Shown: positions 16,481 through 24,364, counted from the stretch's first letter. The stretch is DNA of 32,072 nt from Halorubrum lipolyticum DSM 21995 (GCF_000337375.1 NZ_AOJG01000012.1:1-32072); one strand, 5' to 3'. Numbers and translations are program-made. Notes: a model not told the origin generated them from the sequence alone.

Positions 16481-16933
16481 TCAGCGCTCGTCCGAGTCGA
16501 GCACGCGAATCTGGTCGCCGCGGACCGTCACCGGGATGGGAACGGTCGCCTCGTACAGCTCGACGGTCACCTGGTCTTTCCCCTCGTCGATCCGCTGGAC
16601 GCGGGCCTTCTCGCCCTTGAACGGCCCGGCGATCAGCTCGACGATGTCGCCCTCGGCGATCCCCTCCACGTCGGGGGTCGGCGAGAGGAAGTGCTCGACC
16701 TCGGAGAAGGGGCTCTCCGCCGGCCCTTCCGAGCCCTGAATCACGCCGCGGGCGTGCGGGATCTCGTCGAGGATCCGGGCGAACACGCTCCCGTCGGTTG
16801 CCTCGACCATCACGTAGCTCGTGAGCTGGTCGGGGGCGATGACCGCCTGGATCTCCGGCATCTCCTTCTCCGCGAGCATGTCGGCGACGGTCCGCTCCTG
16901 GCTCGCGGTGGTCTTGACCGAGAAGATCGGCAT
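16481..16933 (-). CDS. spt5: Transcription elongation factor Spt5
   Basis: This 150-residue protein has an NGN domain (about residues 1-85; MPIFSVKTTASQERTVADML) and a KOW domain (about 90-122; AEGDIVELIAGPFKGEKARV). It clamps RNA polymerase with Spt4 and raises processivity, and may couple transcription to translation. Size and domain order match archaeal Spt5/NusG. Its start codon overlaps the secE stop by one base (TAATG), so the two are translationally coupled. Placement after secE and ftsZ1 matches the arrangement I know from other haloarchaea. Confidence 0.95.
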   Translation of the reverse strand: MPIFSVKTTASQERTVADMLAEKEMPEIQAVIAPDQLTSYVMVEATDGSVFARILDEIPHARGVIQGSEGPAESPFSEVEHFLSPTPDVEGIAEGDIVELIAGPFKGEKARVQRIDEGKDQVTVELYEATVPIPVTVRGDQIRVLDSDER

Positions 16934-17109
16934 TACGCGCCGACCCCCGGCAGGAGGCTCATGATCGCGAACATCAGGAAGCCGATGAAGCCGATGAGGA
17001 GGATGCCGGCGCCGGCGATCTTCGACACCTGGAGGAACTCGTCGGTGCTCGGCGTGCTCGCCAGTTTCAGCACCCGAATGTAGCTGTTGAGGTCGTACGG
17101 AACGTCCAT
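16933..17109 (-). CDS. secE: Protein translocase SecE/Sec61-gamma
   Basis: This 58-residue membrane subunit of the SecYE translocon starts MDVPYDLNSYIRVLKLASTP and has one C-terminal membrane helix (GAGILLIGFIGFLMFAIMSLL) after the conserved amphipathic helix ending in DEFLQVSKIA. The length and single helix fit archaeal Sec61-gamma. The ATG at 17109 has a GGTAAAAACC box A about 30 bases upstream. Its stop codon shares one base with the spt5 start. The gene is easily missed because it is short. Confidence 0.93.
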   Translation of the reverse strand: MDVPYDLNSYIRVLKLASTPSTDEFLQVSKIAGAGILLIGFIGFLMFAIMSLLPGVGA

Positions 17110-17179
17110 GTTACGAAGAGGTTCGAGGTGATCCGGTTTTTACCTTTTGATGCGTGGTTGGCACGCAGTGGCGGCCGAG

Positions 17180-17232
17180 GACGGCCCGGGGACGGCCCGA
17201 CGGCGACCCAGGGACGGCCCGACGGCGACGGC
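17180..17232. repeat. Short direct repeat between ftsZ1 and secE
   Basis: A 19-base unit (GGGACGGCCCGACGGCGAC) occurs at 17189-17207 and 17211-17229, with a partial earlier copy at 17179-17190. It fills most of the gap after the ftsZ1 stop at 17237 and before the secE promoter. It may be a slippage product; no role is visible. Confidence 0.65.
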
Positions 17233-17236
17233 GCGA

Positions 17237-18394
17237 CTACTCCACGTAGTCGATGTCTTCCATCTCGGGCGCCGTCTCCCCCTCGGGAGCCTCGCCGTTT
17301 CGGCCGTAGATCTGCGGGGACTCGACGCCGGTCACCACGATCATGGTCCGCATCTCGCCCTCCAGCTCCTCGTCGACCGAGGTGCCCCAGATGATCCGGG
17401 CGTCGGGGTCGATCCGGTCGTAGATCTCCTCGACGACGCCCTCGGCCTCCTCGATGGACATGTCGGTGCCGCCGGTGACGTTCACCAGCGCGGAGTTCGC
17501 GCCGGAGATGTCGACGTCGAGCAGCGGCGAGCGGAGCGCCGACTTCACCGAGTCCTGCGCCTTCGAGTCGGAGTCGGACTCGCCGAGCCCGATCATCGCG
17601 ACGCCGCCTTTCTCCATCACGGTGCGGACGTCGGCGAAGTCGAGGTTGACCAGCCCGGGCATCGTGATGAGCTCCGTGATCCCCTTCACCGAGCGCATCA
17701 GGACCTCGTCGGACACCTTGAACGCCTGCCGGACCGGGAGCTTCCCGACCGCGTCGAGCAGGCGGTCGTTGGGGACGACGATGACGGTGTCGGAAACGTC
17801 GCGGAGCCGCTCTAAGCCGGCCTCGGCGTTCGTCCGTCGGACCTCGCCCTCGGCGGTGAACGGCGTCGTGACGATGGCGATGGTGAGCGCGCCCGACTCG
17901 CGGGCGGCCTTCGCGACGACCGGCGCCGACCCGGTCCCCGTGCCGCCGCCGAGCCCGGCGGTGACGAACACCATGTCGGAGCCGTCGATGGCGTCCTGGA
18001 TCTCCTCTTGGGACTCGATCGCGGCCTCCTCGCCGACCTGCGGGAGGGAGCCGGCGCCCCGGCCCTGCGTCTTCTGCTGGCCCATGAGAATCTTCGTGTC
18101 GGCCTCGATGTTGACGAGGTGCTGAACGTCGGTGTTGGCGGCGACCAGCTTCGCGCCGTGGATCCCCTCCTGAGTCATCCGGTTGACCGTGTTGCCGCCG
18201 GCGCCCCCACAGCCGACGACGGTGATGTTCGTCTGGAGGTCTTGGAGGACGTCCTGCAGCTCCTCGTCGGTCATCGTTCCGGTCTGTGGCGGGGCGCCGG
18301 CGGCCGCGTCGTTCGCGCCGGCGCCGGCCTCCCCGGCGTCGTCCGCCGGGGATTCCTCGGCTTCGTCGATGGCGTCCTCTACGATAGAGTCCAT
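17237..18394 (-). CDS. ftsZ1: Cell division protein FtsZ, type 1
   Basis: This 385-residue tubulin-like GTPase polymerises into the division ring. An acidic disordered N-terminal tail (about residues 1-45) precedes the GTPase domain. The nucleotide loop is GGGTGTGS at 149-156 and the T7 loop NLDFAD is at 250-255, with catalytic aspartates D252 and D255. A variable C-terminal linker ends in MEDIDYVE. Adjacency to secE and spt5 marks it as FtsZ1, the haloarchaeal paralogue thought to scaffold the ring, rather than FtsZ2. An AT-rich AAAATAAATACG box A lies about 32 bases before the ATG, with an adjacent palindrome at 18439-18458. Confidence 0.95.
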   Translation of the reverse strand: MDSIVEDAIDEAEESPADDAGEAGAGANDAAAGAPPQTGTMTDEELQDVLQDLQTNITVVGCGGAGGNTVNRMTQEGIHGAKLVAANTDVQHLVNIEADTKILMGQQKTQGRGAGSLPQVGEEAAIESQEEIQDAIDGSDMVFVTAGLGGGTGTGSAPVVAKAARESGALTIAIVTTPFTAEGEVRRTNAEAGLERLRDVSDTVIVVPNDRLLDAVGKLPVRQAFKVSDEVLMRSVKGITELITMPGLVNLDFADVRTVMEKGGVAMIGLGESDSDSKAQDSVKSALRSPLLDVDISGANSALVNVTGGTDMSIEEAEGVVEEIYDRIDPDARIIWGTSVDEELEGEMRTMIVVTGVESPQIYGRNGEAPEGETAPEMEDIDYVE

Positions 18395-18420
18395 TATATG
18401 GTGTGGTTGCGACCCGGACG

Positions 18421-18458
18421 TATTTATTTTTGCCCGATCGTCTGACGCGAGTCAGACG
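18421..18458 (-). promoter_or_regulatory. ftsZ1 promoter with adjacent 8-bp palindrome
   Basis: On the minus strand an AAAAATAAATACG box A (18421-18433) gives a start close to the ftsZ1 ATG. Immediately upstream is a perfect inverted repeat, CGTCTGAC-GCGA-GTCAGACG (18439-18458). Its position directly against the BRE/TATA element suits an operator for a DNA-binding regulator of cell division. Nothing in the sequence names the regulator. Confidence 0.5.
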
Positions 18459-18550
18459 GCCGAAGACTGTCTCCAGAGCCGCCGAAACCCGCGTATCACC
18501 GATCAAAAACGAAGAATCGGACCGTCGCTGGGCAGGCGCGCTACCGCCGG

Positions 18551-18645
18551 GTCGTCATCGGAAGCGTCCGCGTCGCCGTCGGAAGCGTCCGCGTCGCCGT
18601 CGGAAGCGTCCGCGTCGCCGTCGGAAGCGTCCGCGTCGCCGTCGG
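18551..18645. repeat. 21-bp tandem repeat encoding acidic heptads out of frame
   Basis: Four full copies and a partial fifth of a 21-base unit (GTCGCCGTCGGAAGCGTCC plus GC) run from 18551 to 18645, starting ten bases beyond the dtdA stop. Because 21 is a multiple of three, each frame is also repetitive. In the frame one step from dtdA the minus strand reads DGDADAS heptads, an acidic haloarchaeal type of sequence, then a stop near 18503. It may be the tail of a formerly longer dtdA or a chance slippage repeat. Confidence 0.8.
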
Positions 18646-18654
18646 GAGCCGGTG

Positions 18655-20058
18655 TCACTCGATCGGGAACCGCTCCGTCCGCGCCCGCGACACGTCTTCG
18701 GGCGCGACGGTCTCGCCGTCGACTTCGACCGACTCCCCGCTCGCGAGCCGCCCGAACGCCGGCCCCTCCGGGACGCCCCGCTCGGCGGCGAGTTCGGGAT
18801 CGAAGGCGGTCTCGCGAGCGATAACGGCGTCGTCGTCGACTTCGACCGCGTCGTACCCGCGCTCCAACACGCTCGCGAGACCCGCGACGAGGTCGTCGTA
18901 CCCGGGCGTCCCCTCGTCGGCGGCGAACGCGGCCCGCCCCGCCGCCCGCGTCCCGGCCTGCTCGGTGTCGAAGGCGACCGCGTTCGCTTCGACGGCCGCG
19001 CGGGTCGCGTCCGAGTCCACGCCCTGCGCGCGAGAGAGCAGGTCCCCCGGGAGCGTCCCGACGCGGAGCCCGTCGGCCGACCCGGGGACGACCTCGCCGA
19101 ACCGGAGCCCCTCGTCGACCGTCGCGAGGTCGGTCTCCAGTCGCTCGACCAGCGGCAGGGGGCGGTCGCCGACCTCGCGCACCCACGTCTCGCTCACCAC
19201 GCGGTGACCGAGGGCCTCGACGGTCGCGGCGAGGTCGGGTTTGTCGCCCTCGATCACCGCCAGATCGGCGCGGCTCCGCGCGAACGCCTGCTCGATCACG
19301 TCCCGGTTCGCGTCGGGCGCGCCGAGGTCCCCGAGCGCCCAGTCGGCGCCGACGTGGCCCACCGCCCACTCGGTCTCGCGGACGATCCGGGTGAACCGCG
19401 GGGCGTAGTGGCCGCCGCCGAAGCCGACGACGTGGCGGAGGTCGGCGTACGAGCCGTCGGATCCGCTCTGTTCGCCGACCAGATCCGCGCCGGTTCCCCG
19501 CAGATCGAGCACCGCCCGCGCGACCGCCCGGGCCGCCTCCGGGTCGGTCCACTGCGGCTCGTCGGAGCCGAGCTCGACGAACAGCGAGGGGACGGCGGTG
19601 TCGGTCGGCCCGTGGTGGGTGCACTCGATCCCCACGTCGTACCCCTCGGGGGCGTGTGCGGCCAGCGCTTCGACGACGCGCTTCTCGGCGCCGGGCGCGG
19701 CCCGCGCCAGCGTCCCCGGCTCGCCACCGTACGGCGCGGGACCGAAGTTCCCGGTGACGTGAGCCGTGAGGAGCTTCCCCGTCTCCCCCGAATGGCGGGA
19801 GACGAACGCGAGGAACTCGGGGGTGTCGTCGCCCTCAGCGTCTTCGCCACCACCGAACGCGACCGCGGGGTCCTCCAGATCGATGTGGAGGTCGTCGAAC
19901 TCCCGCAGTTCGAACCCGTCCGTCCGGTAGTACGTCTCGCCGCCGTCGGCGTCGGGGCGGCTCGGGTCGTCGCAGCGCTCCCAGTCGCCGATCTCGAGCA
20001 GGTGCTCGCCGATGTGTTCCGAGGCGCTGTCGGCCCGGCTGACGACGATCGCTATCAC
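18655..20058 (-). CDS. dtdA: D-aminoacyl-tRNA deacylase (GEK1/DtdA type)
   Basis: This 467-residue zinc-dependent hydrolase frees tRNAs mischarged with D-amino acids. The family motifs are visible: IVVSRADSASEHIGE at the start, the metal-site motif ECTHHGPTD near residue 145, GSYADLRHVVGFGGGHYAPR near 200, and WALGDLG. The start codon is GTG, not ATG (20058). A C-terminal extension after residue 270 contains acidic and Ala-rich segments typical of haloarchaeal members. The stop is followed within ten bases by the heptad-coding 21-bp repeat. It is separated from ftsZ1 by 260 bases. Confidence 0.93.
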   Translation of the reverse strand: MIAIVVSRADSASEHIGEHLLEIGDWERCDDPSRPDADGGETYYRTDGFELREFDDLHIDLEDPAVAFGGGEDAEGDDTPEFLAFVSRHSGETGKLLTAHVTGNFGPAPYGGEPGTLARAAPGAEKRVVEALAAHAPEGYDVGIECTHHGPTDTAVPSLFVELGSDEPQWTDPEAARAVARAVLDLRGTGADLVGEQSGSDGSYADLRHVVGFGGGHYAPRFTRIVRETEWAVGHVGADWALGDLGAPDANRDVIEQAFARSRADLAVIEGDKPDLAATVEALGHRVVSETWVREVGDRPLPLVERLETDLATVDEGLRFGEVVPGSADGLRVGTLPGDLLSRAQGVDSDATRAAVEANAVAFDTEQAGTRAAGRAAFAADEGTPGYDDLVAGLASVLERGYDAVEVDDDAVIARETAFDPELAAERGVPEGPAFGRLASGESVEVDGETVAPEDVSRARTERFPIE

Positions 20059-20146
20059 GGATTTCGGTCGGGGCGGGACGTCCGAATAGCCGTCGATACG
20101 ACGTCGGTGGTGCGGTGACGATATCGACTGGCTGCCCGGTCGATCG

Positions 20147-20266
20147 TTTATACATGGTTGCTGGCGGCGGATCGACGGTAAACACCTCCAAAGCCCCAGC
20201 CGCTCGCTTATAAATGGTTGCTGGCGGCGGATCGACGGTAAACACCTCCAAAGCCCCAGCCGCGAG
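20147..20266 (+). repeat. Dispersed tandem-repeat element, copy B (two 60-base units)
   Basis: Two 60-base units (20147-20206 and 20207-20266) are almost identical, differing at a few positions near their ends. Each carries TTATA(C/A)ATGG, a GTTGCTGG core, GATCGACGG and AAAGCCCCAGCCGC. Unit 1 also reads as a 19-codon frame from the ATG at 20154 (MVAGGGSTVNTSKAPAARL) to a TAA at 20211 that abuts the next ATG at 20214. Copy A at 126-335 is the same element in opposite orientation with 57-base units, and its substitutions keep the frame. The region 20059-20561 shows no standard gene. Confidence 0.85.
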
Positions 20267-20352
20267 GACGGCGCACGCTCGCTGCGCGCTTCGGTCGCTC
20301 GCGATGCTCGCTCCCTGCAGTGCTTGCGTCACCTGCGCCGTCCTCGCGGCTG
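20257..20352. repeat. Hairpin with 19-bp perfect arms beside copy B
   Basis: CAGCCGCGAGGACGGCGCA at 20257-20275 is perfectly inverted at 20334-20352, enclosing 58 bases. The left arm begins inside the second 60-base unit. The enclosed block contains GCTCGCTGCGCGC and TCGCTCGCG, which have counterparts in copy A around 130-180. This could form a long RNA stem or be the remnant of a mobile element end. Confidence 0.85.
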
Positions 20353-20407
20353 CCCCTTTGAGTCCTCCCGACCGCAACCGCACCGCACCTCACACCTCCC
20401 CAGCCTC

Positions 20408-20517
20408 GTCGCTGGCGGCGATAGCCGCCAGCGACTCCCTCGCGCGGCGCTCCTCGCGGTCGCCCACGGCGACCGCTCGGAGGCGCGCGCCACCGCACAA
20501 TCACTCTACTTATAAAC
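20408..20517. repeat. Two further hairpins and a terminal TATAAAC box
   Basis: A stem with 12-bp perfect arms (GTCGCTGGCGGC, loop GATA) spans 20408-20435. A second stem with a 9-bp core (GCGGTCGCC, loop CAC) spans 20456-20476 and extends outward as TCC/GGA pairs past a small internal loop. The block ends at TTATAAAC (20510-20517). This is the inverse of the GTTTATA that opens copy B at 20146, so the whole 370-base block may be one element with inverted ends. Confidence 0.7.
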
Positions 20518-20561
20518 AACACCCGTCGTCGACGCACCGGTCCGGTGCGTCCACCGAGCGC

Positions 20562-21512
20562 TCACGGCAGCAACAGGTAGATGAAGGCGAGGTAGCCGAG
20601 GACGAGGACGCCGCCGTCGACCCGCGAGATGCGGTCGCCGCGGTACATCAGCCCGACGAGCAGGGCGGTGAACGCGAGCAGCGCGGGGAACTCGAAGCCG
20701 CGCACGCTGGGAGCCACGCTGATCGGCGTGATAATCGCGACGACGCCGATGACGGCGAGGACGTTGTAGATGTTCGAGCCGACGACGTTGCCCACGCTGA
20801 ACTCGGCCTCGCCGCGGATCGCGGCGACGACGCTCGCGGCGAGCTCCGGCAGCGAGGTCCCCAGCGCCAACACCGTGAGCCCGATGAAGATGTCGGAGAA
20901 TCCGGCGGCCGACAGCAGCGACTGCCCGCCGTCGACGAGCCATTGGGAGCCGAGGATCAACGAGACGATCCCCGCGACGACGAGGCCCGCGTCGCGGAGG
21001 CGCGCGTCCGGCATCTCCGCGCGCTCGGCGTCCGAGATGCTGGACTGCGTCTGCTGGACCCGACGCATGACGACGACGGTGAACGCGACGAGGACGGCGA
21101 GCAGGAGGACCCCGTCGACCGCGCCGATCCGACCGTCCCACCCGAGGCCGACGAGCAGCAGCGCGGCGAGCACCATGAACGGGACGTGTCGCTCGAAGAC
21201 CGTCCGCGAGATGTCGAGCGGGCGGATCAGCGCGGAGACCCCCAACACGAGTCCGATGTTGGCGATGTTCGAGCCGACGATGGCGCCGAGCCCGGTGTCG
21301 GTCGAGACCGTGATGGCGCCGAGCAGGGAGACGAACAGCTCGGGGGCCGTGGTCGCGAAGGCGACGACGGTGACGCCGACCGTCGACGCCTTCAGCCCGA
21401 CCGCGAGCGCGAGGTCGCCGGCGCCCTTGACGAGCAGTTCGGCACCGGCGTACAGGAGGGCGACGCCGCCGGCGAGCAGCAGGAGTTCCGTGAGCGGCGA
21501 CCCGAGTAGCAC
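20562..21512 (-). CDS. Calcium/sodium antiporter of the CaCA superfamily
   Basis: This 316-residue membrane exchanger swaps Ca2+ or other divalent cations for Na+ or K+. The two signature alpha-repeats are clear. Alpha-1 is about residues 38-80 (GLKASTVGVTVVAFATTAPELFVS and GSNIANIGLVLG). Alpha-2 is about 208-255 (GFSDIFIGLTVLALGTSLPELAAS and GSNIYNVLAVIG). About ten membrane helices fit the YrbG-like group. The start codon is GTG at 21512, with no earlier in-frame start. It lies downstream of the hairpin-rich repeat block and on the same strand as the preceding small membrane gene. Confidence 0.93.
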   Translation of the reverse strand: MLLGSPLTELLLLAGGVALLYAGAELLVKGAGDLALAVGLKASTVGVTVVAFATTAPELFVSLLGAITVSTDTGLGAIVGSNIANIGLVLGVSALIRPLDISRTVFERHVPFMVLAALLLVGLGWDGRIGAVDGVLLLAVLVAFTVVVMRRVQQTQSSISDAERAEMPDARLRDAGLVVAGIVSLILGSQWLVDGGQSLLSAAGFSDIFIGLTVLALGTSLPELAASVVAAIRGEAEFSVGNVVGSNIYNVLAVIGVVAIITPISVAPSVRGFEFPALLAFTALLVGLMYRGDRISRVDGGVLVLGYLAFIYLLLP

Positions 21513-21605
21513 GGCTCCGGGTTGTCGTCGCCGTTTTAAAAAGCGTCGTGGTTCCGGGGCGTCGCGGGCCCGCGAGCCCGCGGAGCGGCGGCCGGGTGAG
21601 GCGGC

Positions 21606-21800
21606 TCAGACGCGCGTGGAGCGGAACTCGCCGTGTTTCATCCCGACGACGAACGCGATGGCACCGAAGACGACCATCGAGGGGAGAACCATCATCAGCG
21701 TCGTCGAAAGCGCCATCGGCGTCCCGAAGGCGACCCCGAGGGTCCCGAGGGCGACGACGAGCGCGACGATACCGGCCGCACGAGGGAGGTCGAACTCCAT
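21606..21800 (-). CDS. Small two-helix membrane protein, unknown function
   Basis: This 64-residue protein has two hydrophobic helices (about residues 8-28 and 30-53), a short N-terminal polar segment MEFDLPRA and a basic tail KHGEFRSTRV. It resembles small conserved haloarchaeal membrane proteins by layout, but I cannot name a family with certainty. The antiporter gene follows 93 bases downstream on the same strand, so co-transcription is possible. Confidence 0.7.
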   Translation of the reverse strand: MEFDLPRAAGIVALVVALGTLGVAFGTPMALSTTLMMVLPSMVVFGAIAFVVGMKHGEFRSTRV

Positions 21801-21893
21801 AGTCGCGCTACGGCTCGCGGACTCCTAAGGGTTCGGTCCGCGGCGGCGCCCTCGCGGCAGGCGCGCAGCACCGACCCCGGCTCCGGCGCGTCG

Positions 21894-22895
21894 CTACGTC
21901 TCGATGATCTCGTCGTCGTCCTCCGCTTCGGGCACCCGCAACTCGCCGTCCAGCGAGACGAGCGCCCGCCCGCCGACGCGCACCTCGTCGCCGGAGACCC
22001 GGACGCGGACGCGGCCGGGTCGGTCGACGAAGTGGCCCTGCTCGAAGCGCAGCTCGTCGGGGAAGTCACCGTCGAACGCGCCGACCTCGCGGAGGTAGGC
22101 GCCGACCGCGCCGCTCGCGGTCCCCGTCACGGGGTCCTCGGGCACTCCGATCGCCGGGGCGAACGCCCGGCCGTGCAGCGTCGACTCGGCGTCGAGCGCG
22201 TCGAAGGTGAACGCGTACACGCCGGCCACGTCGTGCGCCTCGGAGATCGCCTCGACCGCCGCCGCGTCGGGCTCGGCCTCCCCGAGCCGTTCGAGGAAGT
22301 TGACGGGGACGACGAGCCACGGGAGGCCCGTCGAGGCGACCGCGACCGGGAGGTCGGCGCCCACGTCGCGCAGGGCGGCCGGGTCGATCCCTAGCGCGTG
22401 GCCGAGGCGGTCGGCGTCGAGGTCCGAGCCCTCCTCGTCGTCGGGATCGATCACGTCGACCGTCGGCGGGTTCTGCCGCATCCAGACGGTTCCGTCGTCG
22501 TCGACCGTGATCTCGAGGTCGCCGACGTTGGTCCGGAGGACCCGGTCGCCGGCGTCGATCGCGCCCTCGGCGAACAGGGCGGCGTAGGTCGCGATCGTGG
22601 CGTGGCCACAGAGGTCGACCTCGGTCGAGGGAGTGAAGTACCGGAGCCGCTCGTCGGCGCCGTCTCCGTCCGGGGTCGCGTCGTCCGCACCGGTGGCGTC
22701 GTCCGCGCCGGTCGCGCCGTCACCGCTCTCGACGGCGTCGAACAGGAACGCGGTCTCGGAGGCGCCGACCTCGTCGGCGATCCGTCGCATCCGACCGTCG
22801 TTCAGTCCCGCGGCGTCCGGCACGACGCCGGCGACGTTCCCGGCCAGCGGCTCGTCTGCGAACGCGTCGACGAGAAGCGTGCGTCGCGTCTCCAT
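21894..22895 (-). CDS. PhzF-family isomerase-like protein
   Basis: This 333-residue protein belongs to the PhzF/diaminopimelate-epimerase-fold family. Motifs include LVDAFADEPLAGNVAGVV at residues 8-25, the general base E47 in GASETAFL, and FTPSTEVDLCGHATIATYAAL near 95. The C-terminal half has PVTGTASGAVGAYL. PhzF acts in phenazine synthesis in bacteria, but most relatives have unknown substrates and no phenazine genes are seen here. An acidic insert (GATGADDATGADDATPDGDG, about residues 60-79) comes from a short tandem repeat at about 22670-22715 and is probably a surface loop. It is divergent from the phosphatase-like gene. Confidence 0.9.
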   Translation of the reverse strand: METRRTLLVDAFADEPLAGNVAGVVPDAAGLNDGRMRRIADEVGASETAFLFDAVESGDGATGADDATGADDATPDGDGADERLRYFTPSTEVDLCGHATIATYAALFAEGAIDAGDRVLRTNVGDLEITVDDDGTVWMRQNPPTVDVIDPDDEEGSDLDADRLGHALGIDPAALRDVGADLPVAVASTGLPWLVVPVNFLERLGEAEPDAAAVEAISEAHDVAGVYAFTFDALDAESTLHGRAFAPAIGVPEDPVTGTASGAVGAYLREVGAFDGDFPDELRFEQGHFVDRPGRVRVRVSGDEVRVGGRALVSLDGELRVPEAEDDDEIIET

Positions 22896-23014
22896 GCCCC
22901 ACCGTGACGGCCCGCCTTCAAAAGGCTCCCGAGAGCCGAGGAGTCCGCCGGGCGGAGGCGAAACGGGCGGGAAGCGATGTCAACTCTTTTGGCCTCCACG
23001 GCGGATGTACCCCT

Positions 23015-24364
23015 ATGGGCCTCTTCGACCGGCTGCGAGGGAACGACACGCCTCGCGTGGCGTTCATCGGGATCGACGGCCTCCCCCACCGCCTCGTCGC
23101 CGACAACCCGGACACGTTTCCGACGCTGTCGGCGATCGCTGACGCGGGCGACGGGGGGCCGATCGACAGCGCCGTGCCGCCGGAATCGAGCGCATGCTGG
23201 CCGGTACTCACGAGCGGCGTGAACCCGGGTGAGACCGGTGTGTACGGCTTTCAGGACCGCGAGGTCGGCTCGTACGACACCTACGTCCCCATGGGCCGCG
23301 ACGTACAGGCGACGCGGGTGTGGGAGCGGGCGACCGACGCGGGCCTCAACGCGACGGTAATGAACGTTCCCGTCACGTTCCCGCCGCAGCGAACGGTCCA
23401 GCGCATGGTCTCCGGCTACCTCTCGCCCGACGTCGACAAGGCCGCTCACCCCGAGGAGCTTCGGAAATACCTCACCGAGAGCGACTACCGGCTGTCGGTC
23501 AACGCGAAACTCGGCCACCGGGAGGACAAGGCGGAGTTCATCGAGCAGGCTCGACAGACCCTCGACGCCCGCGCAGAGGCGTTCTCGCGCTACGTCGAGA
23601 TGGACGACTGGGACCTGTTCGTCGGCGTGTTCTCCAGCCCGGACCGGATCAACCACTTCCTGTGGGGCGACTACGAGGACGGCGGCCCGTACCGCGAGGA
23701 CATGCTGGCGTTCTACGCCGCCCTCGACGAACACATCGGCGCCATCCGGACGGCGCTCCCGAACGACGTTCGGCTCGTCGTCGGCTCCACGCACGGGTTC
23801 ACCCGACTCCGGTACGACGTGTACTGCAACGAGTGGCTCGAGCGCGAGGGGTGGCTGTCGTACGAGGGCGGCGACGACCACGGGTCGCTGTCCGACATCG
23901 CCGGCGACGCCCGCGCGTACTCGCTGGTCCCCGGGCGGTTCTACCTCAACGTGGAGGGCCGCGAGCCGGACGGCGTCGTCTCCGAGTCGGAGTACGAGGC
24001 GGTGCGCGAGGAGCTCCGGGCCGAGATCGAAGCGTGGGAGGGACCGAACGGGAACCCCGTCGCCAAGCGGGTCGTCGAGCGCGAGACGGTGTTCCGCGGC
24101 GACCACGACGCCATCGCGCCCGACCTCGTGGTGATCCCGCACGAGGGGTTCGATCTCAAGGCCGGCTTCCGTTCTCACGACGCCGTGTTCGACCCGGACG
24201 GCCCCCGGAGCGGGATGCACACCTTCGAGGACGCCGCGCTGTTCGTCGACCACCCGGACGCGAAGGTCGAGGACGCGGACCTGCTCGACATCGCCCCGAC
24301 GCTCCTGCGCCTGCTCGACGTCGACTACGGCCGGACGGAACTGGACGGCGCGAGCCTCATCTGA
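23015..24364 (+). CDS. Alkaline-phosphatase-superfamily phosphodiesterase-like protein
   Basis: This 449-residue protein has the alkaline phosphatase/nucleotide pyrophosphatase fold. Recognisable sites are D21 (in FIGIDGLP), the nucleophile region PESSACWPVLTSGVNPGETG with S58 where Thr or Ser is expected, D210 and H214 (in SSPDRINHFLW), and H403 (in RSGMHTFEDAAL). The usual DHG motif is STHG (T259-H260-G261), so one expected metal ligand is not conserved. Catalysis may thus be altered; substrate is unknown. The ATG at 23015 has a TCTTTTGGC box A about 27 bases upstream. It is followed after 12 bases by the HNH-like gene. Confidence 0.88.
   Translation: MGLFDRLRGNDTPRVAFIGIDGLPHRLVADNPDTFPTLSAIADAGDGGPIDSAVPPESSACWPVLTSGVNPGETGVYGFQDREVGSYDTYVPMGRDVQATRVWERATDAGLNATVMNVPVTFPPQRTVQRMVSGYLSPDVDKAAHPEELRKYLTESDYRLSVNAKLGHREDKAEFIEQARQTLDARAEAFSRYVEMDDWDLFVGVFSSPDRINHFLWGDYEDGGPYREDMLAFYAALDEHIGAIRTALPNDVRLVVGSTHGFTRLRYDVYCNEWLEREGWLSYEGGDDHGSLSDIAGDARAYSLVPGRFYLNVEGREPDGVVSESEYEAVREELRAEIEAWEGPNGNPVAKRVVERETVFRGDHDAIAPDLVVIPHEGFDLKAGFRSHDAVFDPDGPRSGMHTFEDAALFVDHPDAKVEDADLLDIAPTLLRLLDVDYGRTELDGASLI

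Noticed and set aside
18551..18645. A possible CRISPR array
   Set aside because: The 21-base units are in direct contact with no spacers, so this is a simple tandem repeat.
20154..20213. Annotating the micro-ORF as a gene
   Set aside because: The frame is conserved in only two loci seen here, and the box-like TTATAA doubles as its stop codon, so it is reported as a finding rather than a coding feature.
20147..20266. CRISPR-like interpretation of the 60-base units
   Set aside because: The whole unit is repeated, there are no unique spacers, and no cas gene is in the window.
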